The notes under the pieces: generated by a model | What the model was told of the DNA's origin: nothing | What the model saw: the letters and a program-made list of their open reading frames with translations, nothing else | Databases searched by the model: none | In this document: in pieces, positions 54,221 to 62,376 of the stretch | Position numbering within the stretch: position 1 is the stretch's first letter | Layout of the letters: the number at the start of each line of letters is the position of its first letter | Translations under genes and position numbers: made by a program | Assembly: GCA_045592785.1 (NCBI GenBank) | Contig: JAZNVL010000050.1 | Coordinates: forward strand, 30,850 to 94,849 | Reading direction: 5' to 3' | Origin: RGIG8244 sp045592785 | Lineage (GTDB): Bacteria; Verrucomicrobiota; Lentisphaeria; Victivallales; UBA1829 | DNA length: 64,000 bases

Positions 54221-55332
54221 AGATCGCATTCGCTATTTTCCGTTATTTCCCCTGGGGCGGTTTGCAGAGGGATTTTCTCCGTCTCGCGCAAGAAATTGCC
54301 AATCGCGGACATGAAGTCACATGTTTTACCGGTAAATGGGAGGGGGCGGAACCCGCTTTTGCCAAAGTGGAGGTGATTCCGCTGCACAGCAAGACCAATC
54401 ACGGCAGAGCCGAAGAATTTGAAAAGGTGTTTCAGGAACGGATCAAAGATGGAGCATTTGACCGCTCTATCACGTTCAACCGGATCGGCGGTGCCGATTT
54501 CTATTTCGCAGGAGATGATTGTTACGCAACAACATTTGCCGCCCGGCGGAATCCGTTCCTCCGTTTCCTGCCCCGTTATAAAGTCTTCCTGATGCAGGAA
54601 AAAAACATTTTCACCTGGGATGCGGCGACGAAGATCCTTCATTTGAGTGAACGGCAGAAAACAGATTACATCCGCAAATACGGAACGCAGGAAGAACGCT
54701 TTTTCATGTTGCCGCCTGCCGGTGATCCACGCTGCGTGCTGGATGAAAATGCCGTTGCATACCGGGCTCAACGCAGAGAAGAACTGCGTGCGACCGGAGA
54801 TCAAGTTCTCTTATTGAGTGTGGCGGCAGATTTTCACTGCAAGGGAGTGGATCGCACGATCCGTGCTGTTGCCTCGCTCCCGAAGGACATGAAAGAACGT
54901 ATCGTTTTGTGTCTGATCGGCGGCAAAGATATGTCACGCCGGAAAAAATTCATGCGTCTGGCAGATAAGATGGGAATCGGCGAGATCACGGTCTTTCCCG
55001 GTCCGCGGGAAAACGTTCACGAATATCTGGCGGCGGCAGACCTGATGGTCCATCCGGCACGGAAAGAAGCCACCGGCACGGTATTGGCGGAAGCATTGGC
55101 AATGGGACTTCCTGCCATCTGTACGGAGATATGCGGTTTCGAATTCCTGCTCCGGAAAGCGAAATGTCCTGTGGTCCCGGAACCTTTTGATGACCTCACA
55201 TTTTCCACGATCCTGGAAAAAGCAATCAATGATCTGGAAACGCTTTCCGCCGGAGCAAAAAGCGTGGCGGGCGACCTGGATTTCCGCCGCAGACAGCAGA
55301 CCGCTGCCGATCTTATTCTTGGACCTCTGTGA
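54217..55332 (+). CDS. waaG: LPS core glucosyltransferase WaaG-like (GT4)
   Basis: This is a 371-residue GT-B glycosyltransferase. It matches E. coli WaaG closely in motif order: FRYFPWGGLQRDF at the N-terminus, SKTNHGRAEEFEKV, DFHCKGVDRTIRAVASLP, and HPARKEATGTVLAEALAMGLP with the nucleotide-sugar-binding Glu residues. WaaG adds the first glucose to the heptose of lipopolysaccharide core, so the organism probably makes LPS or a related lipooligosaccharide. No other waa genes are adjacent. Its end overlaps the convergent lipoprotein gene by 20 bp. Confidence 0.88.
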   Translation: MKIAFAIFRYFPWGGLQRDFLRLAQEIANRGHEVTCFTGKWEGAEPAFAKVEVIPLHSKTNHGRAEEFEKVFQERIKDGAFDRSITFNRIGGADFYFAGDDCYATTFAARRNPFLRFLPRYKVFLMQEKNIFTWDAATKILHLSERQKTDYIRKYGTQEERFFMLPPAGDPRCVLDENAVAYRAQRREELRATGDQVLLLSVAADFHCKGVDRTIRAVASLPKDMKERIVLCLIGGKDMSRRKKFMRLADKMGIGEITVFPGPRENVHEYLAAADLMVHPARKEATGTVLAEALAMGLPAICTEICGFEFLLRKAKCPVVPEPFDDLTFSTILEKAINDLETLSAGAKSVAGDLDFRRRQQTAADLILGPL

Positions 55333-55894
55333 TCCGCAGGATCATACGCGGCGCAAGAAATCCGGTCACATCGTACACGATCTCCACCGGGATCCGCCCT
55401 TTATAACGGAAAAACTCTGCTTCCCAGCCCGCTCCTTCCGCTGAAACACAGTGTGTGGTGTTCCCTGTCCGCGCAAACCGATGCGTATCTTTCCCGTAGG
55501 ATGCCGGGAACATACGCTGGAATATTTCCAGAAGAATACAGGCGTTTTCCGCCGGATCGCCCGGGAAAAAGCCGGGAATAAAGTAATATTTCTCCACCTT
55601 TTTCCCGGTCCCGCGCAATTCAAACGCCTTGGCTCCCGCCGGGGATAACGCCGCGATCTGAAAAACAGAGCCGTCCCATTCCACCAGGACCAACGCGGTC
55701 GCTGTGGTGAATCTGCCGTCAAACACCATATTTCCCTGCGCGAAAAACGGCGCCGATCCGGGTGCGGCGGGCAACGGATCATTGCAGACAACGGGGACTG
55801 CATCGGCATCCCGCCGGAAGTCGTGCGCCATGCGGCACGCGGGCAATATCAGGATCAGTCCGGCAAGCAGCAGAAGTGTTTCAAGACGTTTCAC
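55313..55894 (-). CDS. Putative lipoprotein, DUF3261-like
   Basis: This is a 193-residue lipoprotein: signal LLLLAGLILILPAC ends in a lipobox with Cys20. The beta-rich body (MVFDGRFTTATALVLVEWDG, FELRGTG) resembles the DUF3261 lipoproteins common in aryl polyene clusters. The start codon is GTG at 55894 with AGGGG six bases upstream. It is the last gene of lipid operon III. Its role would be in outer-membrane delivery, by analogy only. Confidence 0.75.
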   Translation of the reverse strand: MKRLETLLLLAGLILILPACRMAHDFRRDADAVPVVCNDPLPAAPGSAPFFAQGNMVFDGRFTTATALVLVEWDGSVFQIAALSPAGAKAFELRGTGKKVEKYYFIPGFFPGDPAENACILLEIFQRMFPASYGKDTHRFARTGNTTHCVSAEGAGWEAEFFRYKGRIPVEIVYDVTGFLAPRMILRITEVQE

Positions 55895-55910
55895 AGCAGT
55901 CCCCTTTCAT

Positions 55911-56729
55911 TCAGAGATCGATTTCCATGCCGTCGTACCCGACCATGATCCCTTTGGGATTCAGCCAGTCACACAATTCGTCATGGGTCAGATTGGGATT
56001 ATGGGAAAAATGATTGGCGATAAGTTGTGCGTTCTCTTTCAGCGATCCCTGTTTGCGCAGTTCCTCCAGACAGGCGACGAAACTCTCGCCACCCAGATGT
56101 CCGCACGGGTTATCCCAGTGCATGAAACAGCAATCCAGCACCACCGCATCAAACGTGAATTCTTTCAGCAGATCCCAGGTCTTTCCGGGGAACCATCCGG
56201 TATCGTTGGCGACCAGCAGGGAATATTCTTTGGTGCGGAACGCGTAGAACAGGGAATCGGGTGCGCCGTGATCCGCCTGACATGCCGTAAGTTCCACATC
56301 ATCGCAAAGCATCACCCGGGAACCGTGGGACACCGGATTCAGCGTGAGCAGATATTGTTCCAGATTGCCCAGACGCGCCTGGACTCTCTCCGTGACATCG
56401 GAAGATCCGGTGATCCGCAGTCTGCTTGTTTCCGGCATCTGGGACATCCCTTTCCGTCGCATGAAAAGTTCGTCCGGTACAAAGTGATCCATGTGACTGT
56501 GGGTAATGACCAGTTCACGCAAACGGTCATAACGGAGTCCGTATTTGAGCATGTGGTAAAACAGATCCGGTCCGAAGTCGATACGGATCGTTTCCCCAAG
56601 TTGATAAGCGGTACGGCTCCGACGGTCTTTGCCATCCTCTTTCAACGCTTTGAGACACAACGGACAAGTACAGAAAAGTCCCGGCACGCCTTCGGCGGCG
56701 GCACTCCCGCAGATCAAAAATTTACTCAT
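55911..56729 (-). CDS. Metallo-beta-lactamase-fold hydrolase (PhnP/PqqB-like)
   Basis: This 272-residue protein carries the zinc motif THSHMDHF and further ligand His in DHGAPD and HFSHNPN. Near its N-terminus a Cys cluster GVPGLFCTCPLC, like that of PhnP, may bind structural zinc. PhnP-like enzymes hydrolyse cyclic phosphodiesters. In an operon of acyl-chain enzymes and an MMPL exporter its substrate is unknown. I start at the ATG 56729, overlapping the exporter stop by eight bases; a start 90 bases upstream would extend far into that gene. Confidence 0.85.
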   Translation of the reverse strand: MSKFLICGSAAAEGVPGLFCTCPLCLKALKEDGKDRRSRTAYQLGETIRIDFGPDLFYHMLKYGLRYDRLRELVITHSHMDHFVPDELFMRRKGMSQMPETSRLRITGSSDVTERVQARLGNLEQYLLTLNPVSHGSRVMLCDDVELTACQADHGAPDSLFYAFRTKEYSLLVANDTGWFPGKTWDLLKEFTFDAVVLDCCFMHWDNPCGHLGGESFVACLEELRKQGSLKENAQLIANHFSHNPNLTHDELCDWLNPKGIMVGYDGMEIDL

Positions 56730-59160
56730 GATGAATACTCCTTTGAATGGATGAATACGTTGTCCCGCCCGGATCACACCCGCAGTAACCGGCTGCAAGT
56801 GTAAATATAAGCCCTGCACAACACAGGAACAGGGAGAGACGTTTCCGGATCTTCAGAAGGGATGGCAGCAGGAACAGCGCGGCAAACCAGGCAAACAGGA
56901 TCCCTGCGATGATCGTCTGACCCGCATCCCGCAGCATGGGATGACGGGTGAATGCCACCGTCAGACCGCCCGCCGCCGTGGTGATGGCGGAAAGTGTCAC
57001 GGAACGGAAAATGGAGGACGTTTCCCCGGTCCGGACCGCGTGGATGGCAAAGATCCCGTAGTCCACCGCGAGTCCGCAGAGGATGATCCCCCCGGTCAGT
57101 ACAGGAATATTGATCCCCTTCCCGATGACAGCGAAAAACGCGGCGGTGAAGAGCAGTCCGGAGACCACCGGGAGCAGGGAAAGCAGACAATATTTCACAG
57201 ACCGGAAGAAGAAGAATGTGAAGAGGATGACGATCAGGATCGCGCCCATTGCCAGCGGCAGGATCCCATGTGCGATATCACGCGCCATCACCTTCGGGAA
57301 ATGCTCCGCTGAAATCACCGTGGAATGTTCCAGCGATGCCAGATGATTCCGGCTTTCCTCCGTTTCCCGGTACATGACGGCGGCATTCCAATTCCCGGAA
57401 CGTGCCTGCACCAGCAGACGGTTCAATATATCCTGAAAACAGCCCGGCACACCGGCGGGCGGTATCTCCACGCCCTTCCGGATCGTTTCCAGAAACGGGG
57501 TGAAGAATTCCGGATCGAAATCCTGTTTTTCCGCTTCGGCACGGACCTGTGTCTGGAACTCCGCCCAGTCGATCTTCCGCCAGGAATCCAGGTTCGCTGC
57601 CCGGATCTCCGGCAGAGGTGATAAGGTATCCGGGGTGAAACAGTCATCTCCGGCGGCGCGTGCGGCGTGGGCAAGAGCCTCCTCCGGGGTATCGCCTTCG
57701 AACAACGCCATGCCGGGACTCTTGCCCTCCTGGAACAATGCCGGGATCATGGCATCCTCCCGGTCATATTCCTCCGGCGACAAGTCAAACTGGCGTACGT
57801 CGGAATACATCCGGATCATGGGCAGACAGGCAAGGGACAGCACCAGAAGTGCGCACCAGACTGCCGGGACCAGACGGGGATGTTTCGCCGAAAAATGGAC
57901 CGGATCCCACCGGAATACGGGGGGACGGTATTCTTTCCGCCGTTTCAAGGCGGGCGGCAGCAGGACAAGCATCAGGAACAAACTGATCAGAAGACTGGTC
58001 CCGGAGAAAAATCCCAGCTGCCGGATCGCATCCGTCGCCGAGGTCAGGAACAGGAAAAATGCCGCACAGGATGTGGCAGCAGCCACCGCCAGCGGGGGGA
58101 TGACACGTCCCAGGGAACGCAGGGGCATTTTTTCGGTCATTGCGCCGTAAATATGGATCCCGTAATCCAGAGCGAGACTGATCACGATCCCGCCCATTCC
58201 CACCACGAAAAACAGAGGTACGCGGAAAATCAACGGCATCAATGCCGCCGTATACAGCGCAGAGAGAAACGGGATCGCAGGAATGAGAAATGTCCCCGGT
58301 TCGCAACGGTAAATGAACACGATCAGCAGAGAAAAGATCACCAGCGAAAGGATCGTCACCATCATGATGTCCTTCTTCAACACGGCTTCGTTCGCCGCCG
58401 CCCGGCGGTGCGGGAACAACAGCATCACGTCTTCCCCGGGAGTGAATCCGGCGGACCGGAGCAATCCGGAAATGGAATCCATCAGCCGTCTTCCCGCCAC
58501 AGGATCGGCAGGGGGCGATGCTGTTTCCAGGAGTACCAGAAGATGCTTGCCGTCGGGCGAGACCACAAAGGGCGTATCCAGCGACGTGGTGAAGTGCGAG
58601 ATCCGGCGGAAGGCTTCCAGACGGAGAAAGAGTTGTCCGGTGAGCCCGGAGGGATCCGCTTCGATCATAGCGGCACGTCCGGTGGCGGAGGGCAGCAGGA
58701 ATTGATTGCGGCACCGGGTGACAAATGAGGCGGCATCCCATTGGGGTGCGGGCAAATATTGGGGGAGATAAGGGACCATTTCCCGTACGGCATCCGTGGG
58801 TGTGGAACTCATCAGCCGCCAGTCCGCCCGCCGGATCTCCGGTTCCGTTTCCAGTGACCGGATGAAACGGGCGAGTTTATCGGCAAACGCGGCACTGCGG
58901 AAAAGATCGGGGTCCCCGCTCCGGAAAAGCAGCGGAGCCTTGTTGAACATGGCGGAATCGGCGACTTTCCGGTAACACCGGGCGGATTCGGAATCATCGG
59001 GAAGCATCCGGGAAATGTCGTTACCGAAAGGAATGGTAAAGAAGATACCGGTTGCGGTCAGAATCAGGAGAGCCAGCAGACAGAGGATCACCCGCAGATG
59101 CCGGAACAGGAAAAACAACACATGGATCAACGGACGTATTACCGGGTTCCGGGCTGCCAT
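56722..59160 (-). CDS. MMPL/RND-family lipid exporter
   Basis: This is an 812-residue membrane protein with the two-repeat RND layout. Each half begins with a membrane helix (VLFFLFRHLRVILCLLALL), a large periplasmic domain and a five-helix bundle. GMGGIVISLALDYGIHIYGA and GGIILCGLAVDYGIFAIHAV are the paired TM4 motifs with the Asp used in proton transport. MMPL proteins of aryl-polyene-type clusters export lipids across the inner membrane. It overlaps LolA-like upstream (22 bp) and the hydrolase downstream (8 bp). Confidence 0.92.
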   Translation of the reverse strand: MAARNPVIRPLIHVLFFLFRHLRVILCLLALLILTATGIFFTIPFGNDISRMLPDDSESARCYRKVADSAMFNKAPLLFRSGDPDLFRSAAFADKLARFIRSLETEPEIRRADWRLMSSTPTDAVREMVPYLPQYLPAPQWDAASFVTRCRNQFLLPSATGRAAMIEADPSGLTGQLFLRLEAFRRISHFTTSLDTPFVVSPDGKHLLVLLETASPPADPVAGRRLMDSISGLLRSAGFTPGEDVMLLFPHRRAAANEAVLKKDIMMVTILSLVIFSLLIVFIYRCEPGTFLIPAIPFLSALYTAALMPLIFRVPLFFVVGMGGIVISLALDYGIHIYGAMTEKMPLRSLGRVIPPLAVAAATSCAAFFLFLTSATDAIRQLGFFSGTSLLISLFLMLVLLPPALKRRKEYRPPVFRWDPVHFSAKHPRLVPAVWCALLVLSLACLPMIRMYSDVRQFDLSPEEYDREDAMIPALFQEGKSPGMALFEGDTPEEALAHAARAAGDDCFTPDTLSPLPEIRAANLDSWRKIDWAEFQTQVRAEAEKQDFDPEFFTPFLETIRKGVEIPPAGVPGCFQDILNRLLVQARSGNWNAAVMYRETEESRNHLASLEHSTVISAEHFPKVMARDIAHGILPLAMGAILIVILFTFFFFRSVKYCLLSLLPVVSGLLFTAAFFAVIGKGINIPVLTGGIILCGLAVDYGIFAIHAVRTGETSSIFRSVTLSAITTAAGGLTVAFTRHPMLRDAGQTIIAGILFAWFAALFLLPSLLKIRKRLSLFLCCAGLIFTLAAGYCGCDPGGTTYSSIQRSIHHE

Positions 59161-59759
59161 TTTGCCTCCGGGATGGGGACATTGCGTTTCATATCGGAGA
59201 AGGTGATCACGGTATTGTCACCGGTCTTTTCCAGTATCTCGATCCGCTCCATTCCGCGCAGGTCACCCGTAAAGGAAAATCGGATCTCCGCAATGAACAT
59301 GGCGGCGGGCATTCCTTCTTTCGGCTGCATTGTCAGGATGCCATCCCGGTATGACGTAGGGGTGAAATCCCGTTTCATTTCCTGAAATCTGCCGGAAAAA
59401 TAATTCCGGAGGGACGATGCCAGATAACGCAACGCCGCATTGGAATCCAGAGAAAGCGTTTGCGTCTTCCCTGATTCCGCATCCCACTGCATCAGTTTGC
59501 CGTCACGGATGATACAGGAATACTGCACCGGGGTCTTCACATGCCAGGCAAATTTCCCGGTCCGGTCGATACACAGTTCCCCGGTGATGGTCAGCAGTCT
59601 GCGGAAGGCTTTCAACTTTTTCACCTGGGTGAATTGAGCGGTGACCGTTTCGTTTTCCGCCATACTCTTTGCCGCCCGGTCCATAAAGGCTTCCGGCGTT
59701 TCCGCGGCGGATAAGGAAATGGAAAGACACAGCAGCAGGGTCAGGATTCGAAGATACAT
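59139..59759 (-). CDS. LolA-like outer-membrane lipoprotein carrier
   Basis: This is a 206-residue periplasmic protein with a signal peptide (ILTLLLCLSISLSA). It has a LolA-type body with TVTAQFTQVKKLKAF and GKFAWHVKTPVQY, both typical of the LolA/LolA-like fold. In aryl-polyene-type operons such proteins carry the product across the periplasm. It overlaps the radical SAM gene stop by 19 bp and the MMPL start by 22 bp, forming a coupled set. Confidence 0.9.
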   Translation of the reverse strand: MYLRILTLLLCLSISLSAAETPEAFMDRAAKSMAENETVTAQFTQVKKLKAFRRLLTITGELCIDRTGKFAWHVKTPVQYSCIIRDGKLMQWDAESGKTQTLSLDSNAALRYLASSLRNYFSGRFQEMKRDFTPTSYRDGILTMQPKEGMPAAMFIAEIRFSFTGDLRGMERIEILEKTGDNTVITFSDMKRNVPIPEAKWQPGTR

Positions 59760-61234
59760 AACTTCAATTCTCCGTCAGCGCACCGCACACCATTGACCTC
59801 GATCACCACCGAGATCCCGTGCCAGACATCCAGATCAAATTCCTTTTTCATGTGGACAATGATCTCATCGCCCACTTTGGGCGTTTGCGTAATATTGAAT
59901 TTCTGGACTTCCACCAGAAATCCGGGGGAGACTTTCCCGTCATGTTCCATGCTGTCCATCAATGCCGCCGTTTGTGCCGCATATTCCACCAGGATCTCAC
60001 GCCCGGCGGTGTCATTCCCTTTCAGAAAGGGATTATCCGCCCGGACCACGGACCGCGTCACGCTGGATTTTTCGCCGATGGAGAGAAGTTCATCCACCAG
60101 CAGCATGGGGCCGTCATGGGGGAGCATCCCTTTGGAGGAAATGGGCAGACACTTGATCTGATCGAGTTTATCCGCATTCCGCCAGCAGGTGGGGTCCGAT
60201 GCCAGATAATCGCCCGTCACCTGATACGCGGCTCCGCGGCAACCGTAACAATGTTCCGCCTTGTCGCAAACGGAACAGGGCCCTTTGATAAATTTCCGGT
60301 AATTCTTCAGATGATACAGGGTCAGACTTTCCGAAAGAATGGTCTTCAACGGCGTCTGACGGATGTTCCCGATCTCGACCGTGACCCCGACACAGGGGAT
60401 CACGCTGCCGTCACTGCGGACCACGCAGGAATACTGCTGCCGGAAACATTTGCCGCCGGCGAGCGGGGGCTGGGGTTCCCATTCCAGACCGTATTCTTTA
60501 TCGATGGCAGCCATTTTGCAGAAGATGTCATAGAGTGTCTGCGCATCGGGGAGCAGATCCTGATTGTCCTGGATCCTGCCCTGGGGCGTGATGACTTCGA
60601 AATAGGGGAGGATATCCTGTTCCCGGCAGAGACGGCGCATGGTCTCGATCTCTTTGATGTTCCAGGTGGCGATCACGGAAGAGATCCCCAGCATACCTTT
60701 GAGCTTGGAGTACCCGGCCTTCTGCAGATTGCGGATGGCATCCTGGGAGTATTTCAGGGAATTGGGGATCCCCGTGAATTTGTCATGAAGTTCGGCGGAA
60801 AGAGTATTGAGTTTCACCACCACACGCGCCGGATATTTCACCAGCATCTCCGCCATTCCCGGCGTGACCAGAGATCCGTTGGTGAAGATCTCCGTGGTCA
60901 TACCCAACGCCTGGATCCGGTCCATTACGGTTTCCAAGTCGGGATACAACAGAGGTTCGCCACCCAGCAGAACAACTTTCCGTGCGCCCATGGCGGCGAT
61001 CTGTTCCAACAGGTCCAGGATCTCTGTGAGTGTAAGTTCATTGGAGAGGTCCACGCCATCGGGATCCGCGGCATAACAATAATTGCACTGATAGTTACAT
61101 GCGCGGGTCAGTTCCACTTCGGCGGAAAGCAGTTTCCCCTGTTCCACTGCCTGCCGGATATCTTCATCGGTAAAGTCAAAACCGAAACACCCGGGTTCTG
61201 CACCGGAGGGGATCTTTTCAGTACATTCCATCAT
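59741..61234 (-). CDS. Radical SAM/SPASM enzyme fused to hot-dog (ApeI-like) domain
   Basis: This is a 497-residue fusion I have not seen described. Residues 36-245 are a radical SAM domain with cluster motif CNYQCNYC (Cys46, 50, 53) and GGEPLL. Residues 260-355 form a SPASM-type region with further Cys (KCFRQQYSC, CVGV, CSVCDKAEHCYGC) for auxiliary clusters. Residues 365-497 are a hot-dog domain with MLPHDGPMLLVDELLSI and LVEYAAQTAALMDSM, as in ApeI/FabA-like acyl-ACP dehydratases. A radical reaction on a chain held by a dehydratase-like domain is the simplest reading. It is the first gene of lipid operon III, before LolA and MMPL. Confidence 0.92.
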   Translation of the reverse strand: MMECTEKIPSGAEPGCFGFDFTDEDIRQAVEQGKLLSAEVELTRACNYQCNYCYAADPDGVDLSNELTLTEILDLLEQIAAMGARKVVLLGGEPLLYPDLETVMDRIQALGMTTEIFTNGSLVTPGMAEMLVKYPARVVVKLNTLSAELHDKFTGIPNSLKYSQDAIRNLQKAGYSKLKGMLGISSVIATWNIKEIETMRRLCREQDILPYFEVITPQGRIQDNQDLLPDAQTLYDIFCKMAAIDKEYGLEWEPQPPLAGGKCFRQQYSCVVRSDGSVIPCVGVTVEIGNIRQTPLKTILSESLTLYHLKNYRKFIKGPCSVCDKAEHCYGCRGAAYQVTGDYLASDPTCWRNADKLDQIKCLPISSKGMLPHDGPMLLVDELLSIGEKSSVTRSVVRADNPFLKGNDTAGREILVEYAAQTAALMDSMEHDGKVSPGFLVEVQKFNITQTPKVGDEIIVHMKKEFDLDVWHGISVVIEVNGVRCADGELKLCIFES

Positions 61235-61274
61235 GATTTACAATCCATTTCATGTTATTATTTATCACATACAC

Positions 61275-61303
61275 AATTTAGCACAAAAAACGGTATTTTG
61301 CAA
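61275..61303 (-). promoter_or_regulatory. Promoter of lipid operon III
   Basis: On the minus strand TTGCAA (61303-61298), 17 bp, TAAATT (61280-61275). Confidence 0.5.
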
Positions 61304-61319
61304 GTAAAAAATCCCGATA

Positions 61320-62201
61320 TCACCGTTTTTTCCGTGACTTTTCCGCCGGTTCTTCAAAAAGTGACACCTTATGTGCGCTCCGGTACTCCATCGGCGATAT
61401 TTGGAGTGCCTTCTTGAATTTCTGGTAGAAATAGTTCACTGTGGAGAATCCGCATTTTTCCGCGATCTCCGCAGGCGTATGATTCGTATTCCGCAAAAGC
61501 GTACAGGCAAGCCGGATCTGGTTCCGGGCAAAATATTCCGCCGGGGAACAGGAAAACGCCTTCTGCCAGGAACGGTAAAAGGTTCGTTCGCTCATCCCGT
61601 ATTCATGCAGAAGATCCTTCAGACGCGCACCCGCAAGATATTCCGCGGCGATGGCTTGCAATTTCAAACTGTATTTGCTGCTTTCCTTCGATTGCGCCTG
61701 ACGATGCCGGGTCAGGATCTCCGTGATCAGAAGAAGTGCCAACTGATCGATCCGGTCCGCCGCGCCCGGTGTCTCGAATTGAAGCAATTCATGCCGGATC
61801 ATGGAAACGATCTCCTCCGGCAGAGACGTAAAGGAAAAATGCTGATCCGTTTTCTCTTTCGTCTGAAAAAGTTCACACAGCGCATCGTACTGCGACGCTT
61901 CGTATCGGAAAAACAATTCGTCGTGATACGACGTGCGCACCGTCGTCATCTGCGTCCCCGGACGGAGCAGTGAGAAGGAATAGGTCCCCGGCGTGGAACG
62001 GCCGCGGCAAAGTTTCCCGTTGATGATACTGGCGTATTCCAGGTCTTCCCAGTTGGTTCCGATACAAACGTAGGTCGCATCCAGACAATTGTTTTCGTGG
62101 GCATGATAATGATGGGGCAGCCATCCCACTTCCTCCAACGGAAACGGAAAATGGAATTGACGCGGCACATTTTTCAAATGGTAAACACCGGACTTTTGCA
62201 T
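61320..62201 (-). CDS. AraC-family transcriptional regulator
   Basis: This is a 293-residue regulator. Residues 1-160 form a sensor domain with an N-terminal cupin-like part (HHYHAHENN). Residues 190-285 hold the two HTH motifs (SERTFYRSWQKAF and TPAEIAEKCGFSTVNYFYQKFKKAL, ending ISPMEYR). It is divergent from the glycoside hydrolase gene, with two TTGGCAGA half-sites 21 bp apart between them, so it probably activates that gene. The sugar ligand is unknown. Confidence 0.9.
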   Translation of the reverse strand: MQKSGVYHLKNVPRQFHFPFPLEEVGWLPHHYHAHENNCLDATYVCIGTNWEDLEYASIINGKLCRGRSTPGTYSFSLLRPGTQMTTVRTSYHDELFFRYEASQYDALCELFQTKEKTDQHFSFTSLPEEIVSMIRHELLQFETPGAADRIDQLALLLITEILTRHRQAQSKESSKYSLKLQAIAAEYLAGARLKDLLHEYGMSERTFYRSWQKAFSCSPAEYFARNQIRLACTLLRNTNHTPAEIAEKCGFSTVNYFYQKFKKALQISPMEYRSAHKVSLFEEPAEKSRKKR

Positions 62202-62214
62202 GATACACCTTTAT

Positions 62215-62243
62215 TTGGCAGAAAAACGAAATAAATTGGCAGA
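62215..62243. promoter_or_regulatory. Direct repeat TTGGCAGA x2, probable AraC-type operator
   Basis: TTGGCAGA occurs at 62215-62222 and 62236-62243, 21 bp apart, which is two helical turns. The second copy ends eight bases before the -35 of the hydrolase promoter and the first lies 14 bp from the regulator start. This is the arrangement of AraC-type activator sites. Confidence 0.55.
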
Positions 62244-62251
62244 TTTTCTGT

Positions 62252-62279
62252 TTGCAATAATATAATACCGGTGTATGTT
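62252..62279 (+). promoter_or_regulatory. Promoter of glycoside hydrolase
   Basis: TTGCAA (62252-62257), 16 bp, TATGTT (62274-62279). Confidence 0.5.
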
Positions 62280-62376
62280 ATTTGCAAGTCAATCGATCAT
62301 GTTTTTACTGATTTTTAATCAGTTCTGCATGATAAACACGTTTTTAATCTCATCAGGATCCGAAGGGAAAAAGAAA

